64,000 nt of DNA, from contig NZ_JAKLTD010000002.1 in the NCBI RefSeq assembly GCF_022014235.1, forward strand, positions 70,739 through 134,738. Direction: 5' to 3'. This document shows, piece by piece, positions 46,701 to 54,860 of this stretch. How positions within the stretch are numbered: the first letter of the stretch is position 1; every line of letters starts with the position of its first letter. A program made the translations under genes and the position numbers. This DNA comes from Methanothermobacter sp. K4 (GTDB taxonomy: Archaea; Methanobacteriota; Methanobacteria; Methanobacteriales; Methanothermobacteraceae). The notes beneath the pieces were generated by a model, which was not told the DNA's origin, searched no databases, and saw nothing but the letters and a program-made list of their open reading frames with translations.

Positions 46701-49474
46701 GATGCCGTGACGGTCACTCCTGAAAGCGGCCCGCCCATGAAGTTCCTCACATAACCCTGAACCCTCCCTGTTTCCACCACATCAAGTTGGAGGGTGAATG
46801 TGCGGTTCACGGGGAGTTCCCAGGGCATTATATCCACAGTGAGGTTCCTGTAACCATCCTTCGAGAACACAAGTCTCATGATGTTGGCGGTGGTGTCATA
46901 GAGCGAGCATGAGAATCTGCCCCGTGCATCTGTTTTAGTGTTTGGTGTATTACCCCACCTCTCAGGTTTCAGTGCATTTATGTAGTAGAGGTCCACGTTA
47001 ACATTGTAGATTGGAACACCCACATCATCAACGACGGTTCCACCTATCCTGCAGGGTATGGTTCTTGGGACAAGTATTGCATTGACTGTGAGGTTCTGGT
47101 TTTCCTCAAGGGTGTACCAGTACCCGTCCCATGCATAATAATTATCATGATAAACTGCAATATCCCACTCCTCTGATGGCGGGGAGCTCTCAAACACAGC
47201 GAGTCCATCAGGACCTGTGACGCCATTGTACCGGTCCGGACCCCAGAGGTAAAGGTAAGCACCGGATACCGGGTTGCCGTATATGTCGGTGACATTCACG
47301 GTTATATTTGACTGCCAGCGTTCAAGGTATATGTCCAGGGTTATGGTGCCCTCACCTATCAGCATGGGGATTACAGCATCCCTGTAGTGTGAAAGGTATG
47401 TTTCAAGGGTCCCTGCAAGACCTGATACAAGCTGGGGGTAACTCTGGGTGCTGAAGGTGTAGAATCCACTGGAATCCGTGGTCCCTGAGATTGATGTGTA
47501 TCCAGGATTTGGGTCGGGCCAGAATACTAATCTCACACCCCGCAGGGGGTGTCCCCCGGTGTCATATACATGCCCCTGGAGTGTCACAGGAAGGCCCTTC
47601 CTTATGAGCCTCACAGTCACAGATTCCTGGCTCCCGCCGCTCAACGTTATGTTTCCGGTGACCGGGACGTAACCATAATGGTCAATGCTGTAGACCCACT
47701 GGCCATCAGGGAGGTGGGTGAAGGGGACAGTACCATCGGATCCGCTGAGCCCGTACAGATAACCAGGCCCCCTGAGCTGAACCCCCACACCCTGCACTGG
47801 GTCCCCTGTCCAGTTCAGTACCGTGAAGGTTACTGAACCATCATAGTACCCCATCACGATATCATGGGTATTCTCCTCAGAGGAGTTAAGGGTTATCAGC
47901 GCATGATAGGGTCTGTAGAGGGGGTGTTCGGCGTGGAGGTCATAGTTACCGGTGTCTGATGACTCCACACCATAGAAGAGGTAGTATCCGTCCTCATCAA
48001 CATGAGATGTTAACTGGATGATTTCACCATTATGTGGGTAGCTGAGGTTTACAGCCGCATAAACCACTCCACCATCAGGGTTTCTCACAGTCCCTGATAG
48101 CACGGTTTCATGTTCAAGGTGTATGAGCCTCTCAAAGCCTGATTCAGGAATCCTCAGGGTTTCCTGGTGGAGGCGGTACATCCACCTTCGTGCTGTGAGT
48201 TTCACCTGGATCCCTGATATCAACCCGGGGCTGGAGGCTGTGAAGAGGTAGTTACCATCAACGTCGGTGTAGGTGTTTAGGTACACTGAAGGCCCGCTGA
48301 CCACAACCTCAACCCCCTCAAGTGGCTCCAGTGTAGCCGCATCAAGCACTCTGCCCCAAACCTCCACAGGTAGACCCATTCTGACAAGTTCAATGCTGAG
48401 GGTGTTTTCACCCTCATCAACCTGAATTGTTCTGCTTTCTGGGGCGTAGAGGGGATGTGAAACAGTTACGGTTATCTCACCATCCTCAACCGCGAATTTC
48501 ACCAGACCGTCCTCCCCGGTATAACCGATCCTTCCAGGTACTGAGACGAGGGCGTGCTCAACAGGGTATCCTGATGAGTTAGTAACATTGACCGTAAGGG
48601 ATGACCTCTCAGTGAGTATGATGTTGAGTATAATGGAATCCCCAACCCCAACACTCAGATCCTGAATGTAGGGCTCATACCCGTAGGCTTCCACCCGGAT
48701 CCCCCTCACAAGGAGGGCATCGTCCCCTGCAAGTTCAAAGTGGAAGTTTCCATAGGCATCGGTGTATCCGTTCAGGGCACCACCATCAAGGATAAGGGTG
48801 ACCGGCACACTGCCCGGGGATGTTCCGGCTCCCCTTACAGTACCTGCAATGGATGTGAGGTGTTCAAGTTCAAGGTCCACCCTGTGGGATTCACCCGGGA
48901 CCACAATCCTGGTTTCTTGACCGGTGAATAGATCACCCCTGAAGGCCATGAGGGTGAGCTGGGCGCTGGTTGCGCCGGGATGGTCAAGGAAGTACCTTCC
49001 ATAATTTACAAGGTACCTTCCATCGGGACCGGTGTACCCATCAGCCACTGTTATACCATTGGATTCCCGGACCTCAACGATGACACCTTCAAGTGGGACC
49101 CCCCTAGGGTCCGTGATGATACCATAGAATGAGTTGAGCTCTGCAAGCTCAAAGTCGACCTGGATGGGTTCGGTTACATCCACGGTGACTGATGATTGTG
49201 TGTGGCCACTGGCCGATGCCATGAGTTCATATTCCCCTGGGGGTAGAATCAGATTGTAAGCCCCCAGGGCGTTGGTGGTATTCTCAGCGACCTCCACGCC
49301 CCCCTGAAGGGCTTTTACAGTTGCATTCTCAATCGGTGTGCCAGTCCATGACCTGACGGTCCCTGAGGGATCAGTATCAGGGGGTGGTATGGTTGGATCA
49401 CTGATTTCATCAGCATATGAGATACCATTCAGTGCAAAAATAATCATTGATGTGATGAGAACCAGAAGCCCCAT
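40709..49474 (-). CDS. Giant secreted surface protein with carboxypeptidase-regulatory-like repeats
   Basis: The protein is about 2921 residues. It has an N-terminal signal sequence (MGLLVLITSMIIFALNGISYADE), then about 14 repeats of a ~90-residue beta-sandwich (residues ~40-1340) with the motif G-x-V-x-(9-13)-G/P-V-x-V-x-V, as in carboxypeptidase regulatory-like/Cna-B domains (for example GTVRGAGTSPGSVPVTLIL, GTVTDAVTGLPLGGVTVTL). Further Ig-like parts, a Big_5-like part (~2020-2130), a helical region (~2230-2450) and a Ser/Pro/Val-rich linker follow. A C-terminal membrane helix ends in RRRNT. The frame extends to an ATG at 49519, but the TATA box at 49534-49541 places transcription at or past that codon, so the ATG at 49474, behind GGTGGTCATCC, is preferred. 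It is probably anchored in the cell envelope; ligand unknown. Confidence 0.88.
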   Translation of the reverse strand: MGLLVLITSMIIFALNGISYADEISDPTIPPPDTDPSGTVRSWTGTPIENATVKALQGGVEVAENTTNALGAYNLILPPGEYELMASASGHTQSSVTVDVTEPIQVDFELAELNSFYGIITDPRGVPLEGVIVEVRESNGITVADGYTGPDGRYLVNYGRYFLDHPGATSAQLTLMAFRGDLFTGQETRIVVPGESHRVDLELEHLTSIAGTVRGAGTSPGSVPVTLILDGGALNGYTDAYGNFHFELAGDDALLVRGIRVEAYGYEPYIQDLSVGVGDSIILNIILTERSSLTVNVTNSSGYPVEHALVSVPGRIGYTGEDGLVKFAVEDGEITVTVSHPLYAPESRTIQVDEGENTLSIELVRMGLPVEVWGRVLDAATLEPLEGVEVVVSGPSVYLNTYTDVDGNYLFTASSPGLISGIQVKLTARRWMYRLHQETLRIPESGFERLIHLEHETVLSGTVRNPDGGVVYAAVNLSYPHNGEIIQLTSHVDEDGYYLFYGVESSDTGNYDLHAEHPLYRPYHALITLNSSEENTHDIVMGYYDGSVTFTVLNWTGDPVQGVGVQLRGPGYLYGLSGSDGTVPFTHLPDGQWVYSIDHYGYVPVTGNITLSGGSQESVTVRLIRKGLPVTLQGHVYDTGGHPLRGVRLVFWPDPNPGYTSISGTTDSSGFYTFSTQSYPQLVSGLAGTLETYLSHYRDAVIPMLIGEGTITLDIYLERWQSNITVNVTDIYGNPVSGAYLYLWGPDRYNGVTGPDGLAVFESSPPSEEWDIAVYHDNYYAWDGYWYTLEENQNLTVNAILVPRTIPCRIGGTVVDDVGVPIYNVNVDLYYINALKPERWGNTPNTKTDARGRFSCSLYDTTANIMRLVFSKDGYRNLTVDIMPWELPVNRTFTLQLDVVETGRVQGYVRNFMGGPLSGVTVTASRVGYPSISNITDSSGFYSFDLPAGNYLFTASSPSHITVSKATTVAPNLIIPVDFELHLRNSVYGRVLHENFNSAPSPVDGALVELVRDGASVASTLTDSEGRYEIAAPISGSYNLTVALHPYESISETVNLQETSALLREIVLRPGPYSGFHGTVTDAVTGLPLGGVTVTLRRYIGEFVDLEIEVITGSDGSYSFQSLYPWRDYTLDFEKPGYVPVRDLWFFPDTGEDVEHNQPLQPLISTLVEGQILCWAGPLQGEVVLDGAISMITGPDGRFEFTDLIPGYHVLTAYVGGWAESVYFLLGNGEHLHQDVVFRTFVIDRYPSPGEVLRELQSVGVRLFGGREGAVATLNLYPGTAATGTPLPGVLSWTGDWLIFTPSSMPPRGPCTARVEVPGEVTATWTFQYLPPTSNPPVITSFSPQDGSFLRKPSTVPVTVAVRNDPGNGLSLADSGILLDNVPVEAQITGDNLTGIWTMSATLSGLSAGWHTLTAIAIDPQGLGASLNWRIFVSHSSGPIISNLRVTPAFSPGRGSMHITADLSEPVRSVSLLFEIPSNSVELGGFEDRIDGYWSGWLRDWQRSFIPPDGEIHFTIMAVGMDGAFSNTLGGSTIIDTTGPEIILTDPDVLKSRNTTINGLLNDLTGIFSFNATSKTCTVTPGFTATTFKVEISAPSDGYHEIVMNATDILGNFRRVVYRVLIDTSNPLVQFTAPGENSTVRPGTLLSFRVSDGPSGLWRGYLMYSSTRRPDPVPQDIRVLLDGNDITGRLEYGRRTYSDPVSSSTYGYCYTASLESIEVTYNPRLYGFLNDGQHTLQVTVKDRAGNEETSELHFSSFTGNPEIIEKSIDMISEENETLILIFDVQENSDGGFDKFMLNVDGSTVAAQPLITPGLLPYMCNVRYEVTGNFAEGPHTVSLTVTDGRGFSGTLDTGFYHLERTPVSLQNFNARYMYIPDISVYSGNHTHDLKTNSSYYFKHGSSALHGYCSMDGPSRDLLRRYSERSSNMILPMGGQLAFTIAETPYMNAADAEFLSLWMTDIEVINNVYWGWGGGILVYFDDGRGYNLLVNNTTGIPGFDLLSTLNPPAILYVRHEAPWVNWAGVVDNSVASRRGADGRIWKNYILKIPEGLNTANLRLIFVWETVNWFQDRVGMTVSVSSKIDHVEFVKSIVDRVYPDFGEEDVKLKPTIWAQFKVPLDTARFSSEVFHLRNSAGGIINGTASYDQTLQRAYFTPFSELGGLKTFTGYVSQDIRTIYGVVLPKIGPYTWKFTTARGHPSLWQTIMYNGEEYCIYLVWGPDYAGGKPGYLYSGNELVSTYGTLLEIQVLKRVGSNYYEIGDMDLKRMIFQAAQRKAFYTTFNVTSPELISQSTRDWIEDRAGSWSAWALWGLAWLVSDPAPIPDDDEVIKDMIALILGDGSTPATLTGVEQALSWFSTGLTGASKINDAVEKLREMKAKKAGNKFEESVVGDVLEIAEFVKGELDFQRELWEYVFKCMWQLRVAENYRPQLTAILPYTSGGTQEAISEFLSASINTVKRDVAIKVAEHIGKTTVSLIKDAIIETVSKNPYGKIVVTTLKVFFKIASFTRWDDVHASSNVAVAYSDAEYSFHNAREALVSTFKLVSQDRITVNDVTYPPVAGRLWYGAGGYFYDTMLKIARIMRNWPTSDRSSWDAVIPVYERYASEYLKRSGSFIPEVLSSNTDIMSLLTLIKGGTQGKPSRIYLAAYSPVALLVTAPDGRRIGYDPTRPEGQRIVNDFGAGAFYNSPYSEPQVMVIPAGIGELRIQAFGVDTDSYRITVEVLDEDGNPISGSEWTGNITPGVYKFFSILIDQYGSTFKYDSRAPVIRVTGVSGGGRYTGTVKPLISVADDNLEGWFATLNGKLYSGGPVSSPGVYTLVVRATDGVNVVYSTVIFMIQGVSPVKPPGEGEQGGARETAAVTEAYTVSGAVSEVPSRAVVPPAEMVNVTPTGVMGGYDYTWLAVSLLVSVLIIGVYGALRRRNT

Positions 49475-49533
49475 CCTGGATGACCACCAGGTGGATGGAT
49501 CAGAATTGAAGGCATGCAAATTTAACCCCCCCG

Positions 49534-49541
49534 TATTTATA
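49534..49541 (-). promoter_or_regulatory. TATA box of the giant surface protein gene
   Basis: Read on the minus strand this is TATAAATA, preceded by a G-rich stretch. The expected transcription start is about 49512-49515, which excludes the ATG at 49519 and leaves a leader of about 40 nt before the ATG at 49474. Confidence 0.5.
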
Positions 49542-49564
49542 ACCCCCAGTTGCTAACTGTATAT

Positions 49565-49723
49565 ATGTTCAACTCCATTATTTAAATTTTCCAATGTTCA
49601 ACTCCATTATTTAAATTTTCCAGATATCATCAGGCTTTAATTACATTACGGGCCATAAGCCAATATCACATGGCTTTAGAGAAAACAGTATATCATCAGG
49701 GCTTTAATTACATTACTGGCCAT
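49565..49723. repeat. Two nested duplications upstream of the surface protein gene
   Basis: A 29-bp unit (49565-49593) is repeated exactly and directly at 49594-49622. Immediately after it, a 33-bp unit at 49624-49656 recurs at 49690-49723 with one extra base and one mismatch (period about 66 bp). Together they fill most of the gap between this gene and the DUF1232 gene; no ORF is visible there. Confidence 0.85.
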
Positions 49724-49775
49724 TATTATGTCATATCCTGAAAATATCATGGGATCAATCCCGAGAAAAAAGTGG

Positions 49776-50192
49776 TCATCTGAAACCAGCATATGAAAGA
49801 ACCTCGATTGTCCTATCACCCAGTATCTCAGAGGTCCTTTGGATGCATTCCTCAATCACATATTCAAGGTCCTCATCACCAGCCCAGTAATCCTCAAGGA
49901 AACCGTATCCGTGCCTGGATGCGATCTCATCCACCACCACAGCGCAGAGGTACACGTCGTCAATGTATCCATGGGGCCCGTAGATCTCCTCGGGTATCAC
50001 ATCGTAAGGGGCCACCAGGTAACCCATGGCGGCGGATATCCTCAGCCTCTCATCACCCCCCAGCTCATCACTCCTCAGCACATCAGCCAGCAGCCGGAAG
50101 AGATCCGGGGCGTAGTCCACTATCCTCTCATATTCTCCACGGTAACTGTTAATATTCTCCCGTAAAACATCATAGAAATGCGTGAAATCCAT
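49776..50192 (-). CDS. DUF1232 (YkvA-like) protein
   Basis: The 138-residue protein contains the DUF1232 motif: ISAAMGYLVAPYDVIPEEIYGPHGYIDDVYLCAVVVDEIASR (about residues 55-95), in which the PxDxIP and DD elements are conserved. Function is unknown. The ATG at 50192 has a GAGGTG site that overlaps the stop codon of the helicase-nuclease gene, so the two are translationally coupled. The longer frame to 50237 would overlap the helicase and lacks such a site. Confidence 0.75.
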   Translation of the reverse strand: MDFTHFYDVLRENINSYRGEYERIVDYAPDLFRLLADVLRSDELGGDERLRISAAMGYLVAPYDVIPEEIYGPHGYIDDVYLCAVVVDEIASRHGYGFLEDYWAGDEDLEYVIEECIQRTSEILGDRTIEVLSYAGFR

Positions 50193-50202
50193 CAGAAACA
50201 CC

Positions 50203-52959
50203 TCAATCACCCACATCACAGAAGTTCCTGAATACACACCTTGAGCAGAACTGATTCCTGCGGGGCTCGAAACACTCCCTCCTTATCCTTTCAACTGTCT
50301 TCTCTATTCTCTCCCTCACAGTGAACTTGTGGTCAGAATCAAATGACATCCTCATGGAGTCCCTTATGGCATATGCAGAGAGCCTGTCGAAATGGTATCT
50401 ATCCCTCAGCGCGTACTCATAGGTCCTGAGCTGGTATTCGAGTCCCATCCTCTCGATCCCCCCATGTTCCCTGGCCTTGAAGTCCACAAGCTCCAGTTCA
50501 CCCTCAGAGTTCCTGATGATGAGGTCGGTTCTGCCCTCTATTATTATATCGTCATCGGGTATGGAGAAGGGCTCCTCCACCGATACAACCTCCTCTATAT
50601 GGTCCCTGCTGTCATGGTAGTAATTTAGGAGTTCCCTTTCAAGGCGCCTCTTTTTCACCTCATCATCTCTTCCCATTGGTATCCAGCACCTCTCAACGAG
50701 TTCCCTTATGAATGCCCCATTTATGTCTTCTGAATTCTTTATTGCAAGGTGTAGCTCCTCGAGGCACCTGTGGAGTATGATACCGTAGCGCTGCATGAAG
50801 GTTTCAGGGTATACAAAGCCGTAATGGTAGATGAGCATGTACCTGAAGGGGCACTCCTCGTAGGTGAAGAGGGCCGAGAAGTTGATCCTGAGGGTCTCCT
50901 CTGGCCATTCCCTCTCAAGGCACCCCTCGATGGATGTGCATTCACACTCGTATATCCCGCACTTCTCCCTTAACTCGGTGATGTATGGTGAGATCCCCAC
51001 CCTCATCGTGTTGATTCGGGGTGCGGTGGAGATTATTAGCGCGTCCTGCGCCCTCGTCATTGCAACGTAGAATAGGCGCCGATCCTCGTCCTCTGGCTCC
51101 TCGGAGGAGAGAAGCAGCTCCCGGGGGATGGGCACAAGTTCCTTCCTCTTCTTTTTTCTGCCAGGGAACCTCCCCTTTATGACAGAGCAGATGAACACAA
51201 CCGGGAACTCAAGGCCCTTTGCCTGGTGGACTGTCATCACCTTCACCGATGCAGGGTCCTCAAGGACGGCCTCGTCATGGTGGAGGTGCTGGGGGAGGAG
51301 GTAGAGGTACCAGAGGATGTCCTGTATCCTTGCTCCCGGTTTTATTGTCTCATACTTGTCTATGAGTGAACTGAGCTTTGCGAGGTTGAATATCCTTGCC
51401 CTGGCTGTGTCAGTACCATCAAGGAGGAGTCTTCTGAGGTAACCCGTCACCTCCAGTATCCTGTAGAAGGTCTGGAGGACACTCAGTGAGCCGTCTTCAA
51501 TTTCCTTCCGGATCCTGTTGAGGCCGAGTATCTTCTCTGCATCCTCTCCCCTGATACCCACATCTTCGAGTTCCTTAATTGATGTGAAGTCTGAGAGTTT
51601 CACATTCCTTTCAAGGGATTCGAGGGCTTCCAGTGTTTCATTACTCAGGTTAAGGAAGTCTCCGCGGAACATGGAGATGTTCCACCAGCCGCCCCATCTT
51701 CCCCTGAATTTATCATCGTAATCAGGGGGGTCCACGTAGGCCAGGAAGTAGAGCATACTCCTCACCTCGTACCTTTTGAGGAATGATCCGTCACCGCGGA
51801 CTATGTAGGGTATACCCTCCCTCCTGAGCTCCCTGAGTACCTTATCTGCATGGTAGCGCACGCTCCTGAATAGAAGTGCAACGTATCCGTAGTCAGGGAT
51901 TTTGCCTGTGGATTTGAGTTTCTTTATGAGGGATGCTATGTTCCGGGCCTCAGAGTTAACGTCGCGGCTCTTCAGTATCACCACATCTGTTCCGCCACCC
52001 CTCACAGGCTTTATGGTTTTCCTGTAGTGCCTCTCCCCCCTCATGAACCTGTCGGCTGTGAGAACTATCCCGGCCCTGGACCTGAAGTTGTCCTCCAGGA
52101 ACACCACCTCTGCATCGTATTCATCCCTGAACCTTATGAAGTTCTCGGGGGTTGCGCCCCTGAACCCGTAGATGCTCTGGTCCTCATCCCCGACAACGCA
52201 TATGCTTGATCCGGGTCCTGCTATTGTCCTGAATATCCTCTCCTGGATGGGACTTGTGTCCTGGTACTCGTCGATCATTATGTACCTGTATTTATTTCTG
52301 ACAGATTCAAGAACATCCTCATTTGATTTAAGGAGGAGGTAAACCTCCTTTTCAAGTCCAGGGAAGTCTATCTTTTTCTCTTCCCTGAGCGCCTGGAGGT
52401 AGCGGGCGTAGCAGGCTGCCATGCCATGGTATCTCCTCTTATCAGGGTAACGTCTTTTGAGGGCCTCCATGAGTTCGTCAGGGTCCACACAGTTCTCGGT
52501 GCACCTGTTGAAGAATTCGATTGCCTCATGGACCTCACCCATCCTCATGAAGCTGTTCAGTCCGATCCTGTAGAATACTGACCTGAGGAACATCAGCTGG
52601 GACTCCTCATCCAGGATCTCAAATCCGGCTCCAAGGTCATGTTCCTCAGGGTGCTCCCTAAGTATGGTACTGCAGAATGAGTGTATGGTTGATATCTGCA
52701 TGAGTTCGGCGTCCAGTCCAACGCAGTTTATGAGCCTTGACTTCAGCTCATCTGCAGCCTTCTCTGTGAAGGTTATAACGAGGATATTCTCAGGGCTAAC
52801 CCCCTTTCTTTTAACAAGGTAAGCTGTCCTCTCAACAAGAACCCTTGTTTTCCCGGCCCCGGGTCCTGCCACAATTACAAGTGGCCCGTCGGTCTTCTTA
52901 ACGGCCCTCTTCTGGTTCTCTGTACACGCCTCCCCTTTCCTGCAGAGTGATCCTGTCAT
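50203..52959 (-). CDS. UvrD/AddA-type helicase fused to a RecB/Cas4-like Fe-S nuclease
   Basis: The 918-residue protein has the SF1A helicase motifs: Walker A AGPGAGKT (~residues 31-38), DEYQDTSPIQ (II), VGDEDQSIYGFRGA (III), VKVMTVHQAKGLEFPVVFIC (V) and RRLFYVAMTRAQDALII (VI). After about residue 690 comes a PD-(D/E)XK nuclease with IIEGRTDLIIRNSEGELELVDFKAR, and at the end a C-x8-C-x2-C-x5-C cluster typical of the Fe-S staple of AddB and Cas4 nucleases. It should unwind and cut DNA ends, in the manner of AddAB but in one chain. It is in an operon with DUF1232. A repair role fits, and phage or plasmid defence is possible. Confidence 0.85.
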   Translation of the reverse strand: MTGSLCRKGEACTENQKRAVKKTDGPLVIVAGPGAGKTRVLVERTAYLVKRKGVSPENILVITFTEKAADELKSRLINCVGLDAELMQISTIHSFCSTILREHPEEHDLGAGFEILDEESQLMFLRSVFYRIGLNSFMRMGEVHEAIEFFNRCTENCVDPDELMEALKRRYPDKRRYHGMAACYARYLQALREEKKIDFPGLEKEVYLLLKSNEDVLESVRNKYRYIMIDEYQDTSPIQERIFRTIAGPGSSICVVGDEDQSIYGFRGATPENFIRFRDEYDAEVVFLEDNFRSRAGIVLTADRFMRGERHYRKTIKPVRGGGTDVVILKSRDVNSEARNIASLIKKLKSTGKIPDYGYVALLFRSVRYHADKVLRELRREGIPYIVRGDGSFLKRYEVRSMLYFLAYVDPPDYDDKFRGRWGGWWNISMFRGDFLNLSNETLEALESLERNVKLSDFTSIKELEDVGIRGEDAEKILGLNRIRKEIEDGSLSVLQTFYRILEVTGYLRRLLLDGTDTARARIFNLAKLSSLIDKYETIKPGARIQDILWYLYLLPQHLHHDEAVLEDPASVKVMTVHQAKGLEFPVVFICSVIKGRFPGRKKKRKELVPIPRELLLSSEEPEDEDRRLFYVAMTRAQDALIISTAPRINTMRVGISPYITELREKCGIYECECTSIEGCLEREWPEETLRINFSALFTYEECPFRYMLIYHYGFVYPETFMQRYGIILHRCLEELHLAIKNSEDINGAFIRELVERCWIPMGRDDEVKKRRLERELLNYYHDSRDHIEEVVSVEEPFSIPDDDIIIEGRTDLIIRNSEGELELVDFKAREHGGIERMGLEYQLRTYEYALRDRYHFDRLSAYAIRDSMRMSFDSDHKFTVRERIEKTVERIRRECFEPRRNQFCSRCVFRNFCDVGD

Positions 52960-53110
52960 CGTGACTGTTTCATAGATTGGCTGGGGAATATATTAATGTT
53001 TTCCCCCGGTAAAAGTGCAGCAATCCCGGTGGTGATATTCTAGTCACCGATTTCTCAAGATGTGTTTTCCTGTGTAACTTTATTAGGTTACCACAGACAT
53101 ACAATCTACA

Positions 53111-53902
53111 ATGAACCCTGCAGACCCCATCCTCAACGCATTCCTTGCAACCGTCTTCACCTGGCTCATGACACTTGCAGGTGCTGCCCTGGTTTTTCTG
53201 CCTGTAAGGGCTGAGAGGAAACTCCTTGACTCCTCACTTGGCTTTGCAGCGGGTATCATGATTGCTGCAAGTTTCTGGTCGCTCCTGGTTCCTGCAATTG
53301 AATTATCAGCCCTCAACGGGTATGCTGAGTGGTTACCGCCGGCCCTTGGTTTCCTTGCAGGGGGACTCTTCCTTTCAGGTGTGGACAAGATCATACCCCA
53401 CCTTCACCCTGGATGCGATCCTGAGGATGCAGAGGGGCCCCCCACGACCTGGAGGAGGAACAGGCTCCTTCTCCTGGCTGTTGCCATACACAACATTCCT
53501 GAGGGGCTTGCGGTTGGTGTTGCCTTCGGGGCCGCTGCAGCCACAGGCGAACTTGCAGCCCCAATCACCCTGACCCTGGGTATAGGCATACAGAACCTCC
53601 CTGAGGGGGCAGCGGTCTCCCTGCCCCTCCGGGGTGAGGGCCTATCCAGGTGGAGGAGTTTCACCTATGGCCAGGTATCGGGTCTCGTTGAGATCCTCGG
53701 GGGTGTTGCCGGCGCTATTCTGGTTTACTCATTCTCGTGGGTCATGCCATATGCCCTTGGCTTTGCTGCGGGTGCCATGATATTCGTTGTTATAGAGGAC
53801 ATCATCCCTGAGTGTCAGAGCGGGGGTAACACGGACCTTGCCACGGTATCCGCCCTTTTGGGCTTTGTTCTCATGATGATACTTGACCTGGCTCTTTCCT
53901 GA
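53111..53902 (+). CDS. ZIP family divalent metal transporter
   Basis: The 263-residue protein has about eight membrane helices and both metal-binding helices of the ZIP family: HNIPEGLAVGVAFGAA (~residues 117-132) and GIGIQNLPEGAAVSLPL (~157-173). A short His/Asp/Glu-bearing loop (HLHPGCDPEDAEGPP) comes before them. It should import zinc, iron or another divalent metal. The next gene on the same strand is a DPS-like ferritin, which suggests iron, but this is inference. The closest family name would be ZupT/gufA-like. Confidence 0.87.
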   Translation: MNPADPILNAFLATVFTWLMTLAGAALVFLPVRAERKLLDSSLGFAAGIMIAASFWSLLVPAIELSALNGYAEWLPPALGFLAGGLFLSGVDKIIPHLHPGCDPEDAEGPPTTWRRNRLLLLAVAIHNIPEGLAVGVAFGAAAATGELAAPITLTLGIGIQNLPEGAAVSLPLRGEGLSRWRSFTYGQVSGLVEILGGVAGAILVYSFSWVMPYALGFAAGAMIFVVIEDIIPECQSGGNTDLATVSALLGFVLMMILDLALS

Positions 53903-53985
53903 AATTTTTTCAGAAATTGATCTGGAAGGGTATTCACTATCACATTTTATTAGGGATGTTCTACATAATATTCAGAGGTGATAGT

Positions 53986-54537
53986 ATGGCCAGGGTTACC
54001 CGTGAGATGGTTGAAAATTCAGGTATAGATGTGGATGAACTCGTTGAACTCCTTGTGAAGAACGCCGCGGCGGAACTCACAACCTTCTACTACTACACGA
54101 TCCTCAGGGCCAACCTGATAGGCCTTGATGGTGAGGGGATAAAGGAGATCGCGGAATCTGCAAGGATAGAGGATCGGAACCACTTTGAGGCACTTGTCCC
54201 AAGGATATACGAGCTTGGAGGTGAACTCCCACAGGACATGAAGGAATTCCATGATATCTCAGGCTGCCCCCCAGCGTACCTCCCCGAGAAGACCACTGAC
54301 ACCATGAAGATACTTGAGGTCCTTGTGGCCGCAGAGAGGTGCGCTGTGAGGCAGTACACCCACATATGCAATATAACAGCCGGTAAGGACCACAGGACCT
54401 ATGACCTTGCACTCTCAATACTCCATGAGGAGATACAGCATGAGTCATGGTTCTCAGAGTTCCTGGGTGAGGGTCCCTCAGGACACTTCATGAGGCGCGG
54501 TGAAACCTCACCCTTTGTGAGGAAATTCCTTGAATAG
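53986..54537 (+). CDS. DPS-like ferritin (thioferritin/DpsL type)
   Basis: The 183-residue four-helix protein carries the di-iron ligand pattern: Glu in AAAELTTFYYYTILR (~residue 25), E-x6-H in ARIEDRNHFEALV (~58-65), Glu in AAERCAVRQYTHIC (~118) and EEIQHESWF (~150). The two cysteines in ERCAVRQYTHIC are the sort of pair found in archaeal DPS-like proteins, which form dodecamers that oxidise iron with peroxide and protect DNA. The ATG at 53986 has AGGTGAT three bases upstream; the longer frame from 53917 lacks family similarity. Rubredoxin- and cytochrome-type genes follow. Confidence 0.82.
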   Translation: MARVTREMVENSGIDVDELVELLVKNAAAELTTFYYYTILRANLIGLDGEGIKEIAESARIEDRNHFEALVPRIYELGGELPQDMKEFHDISGCPPAYLPEKTTDTMKILEVLVAAERCAVRQYTHICNITAGKDHRTYDLALSILHEEIQHESWFSEFLGEGPSGHFMRRGETSPFVRKFLE

Positions 54538-54617
54538 TCTCTCCCCGTTGGGGTGAGGGAGTTCACCATGAGTATCATAAAGAAACCGGGGCAGACGTGT
54601 AGCGGCTGGGTGCTGGA

Positions 54618-54851
54618 ATGAGGGAATTCACCCCCGAGGAGCTCAGAAAATTTGATGGGATTTCAGGTCCCGCATACGTTGCCTGTGACGGCAGGGTCTA
54701 CGATGTATCAGAGAGCTTTCTCTGGAGGGATGGGCGCCACCAGGTCATCCACAGGGCAGGAGGGGATCTCACCCATGAACTGGAGGACGCCCCCCATGGG
54801 AGGGAACTCCTTGAAAGGTTCCCTGTGGTTGGTACCCTGAAGGTGAAGTGA
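54618..54851 (+). CDS. Cytochrome b5-like heme/steroid-binding domain protein
   Basis: The 77-residue protein is a minimal cytochrome b5-like domain: FTPEELRKFDGISGPAYVACDGRVYDVSESFLWRDGRHQ, then AGGDLTHELEDAPHG and FPVVGTLKV at the end. Histidines in DGRHQ, IHRAGG, THEL and APHG are candidates for heme binding, though the canonical HPGG is absent, so ligand type is uncertain. It ends 9 bp before the rubredoxin-ThDP gene and is probably co-transcribed with it, which suggests a joint electron-transfer role. Confidence 0.75.
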   Translation: MREFTPEELRKFDGISGPAYVACDGRVYDVSESFLWRDGRHQVIHRAGGDLTHELEDAPHGRELLERFPVVGTLKVK

Positions 54852-54860
54852 GGGCTTCAA

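Noticed and set aside
49565..49723. CRISPR-like repeats upstream of the surface protein
   Set aside because: Only two copies of each unit, one pair fully tandem; no cas genes in the window.
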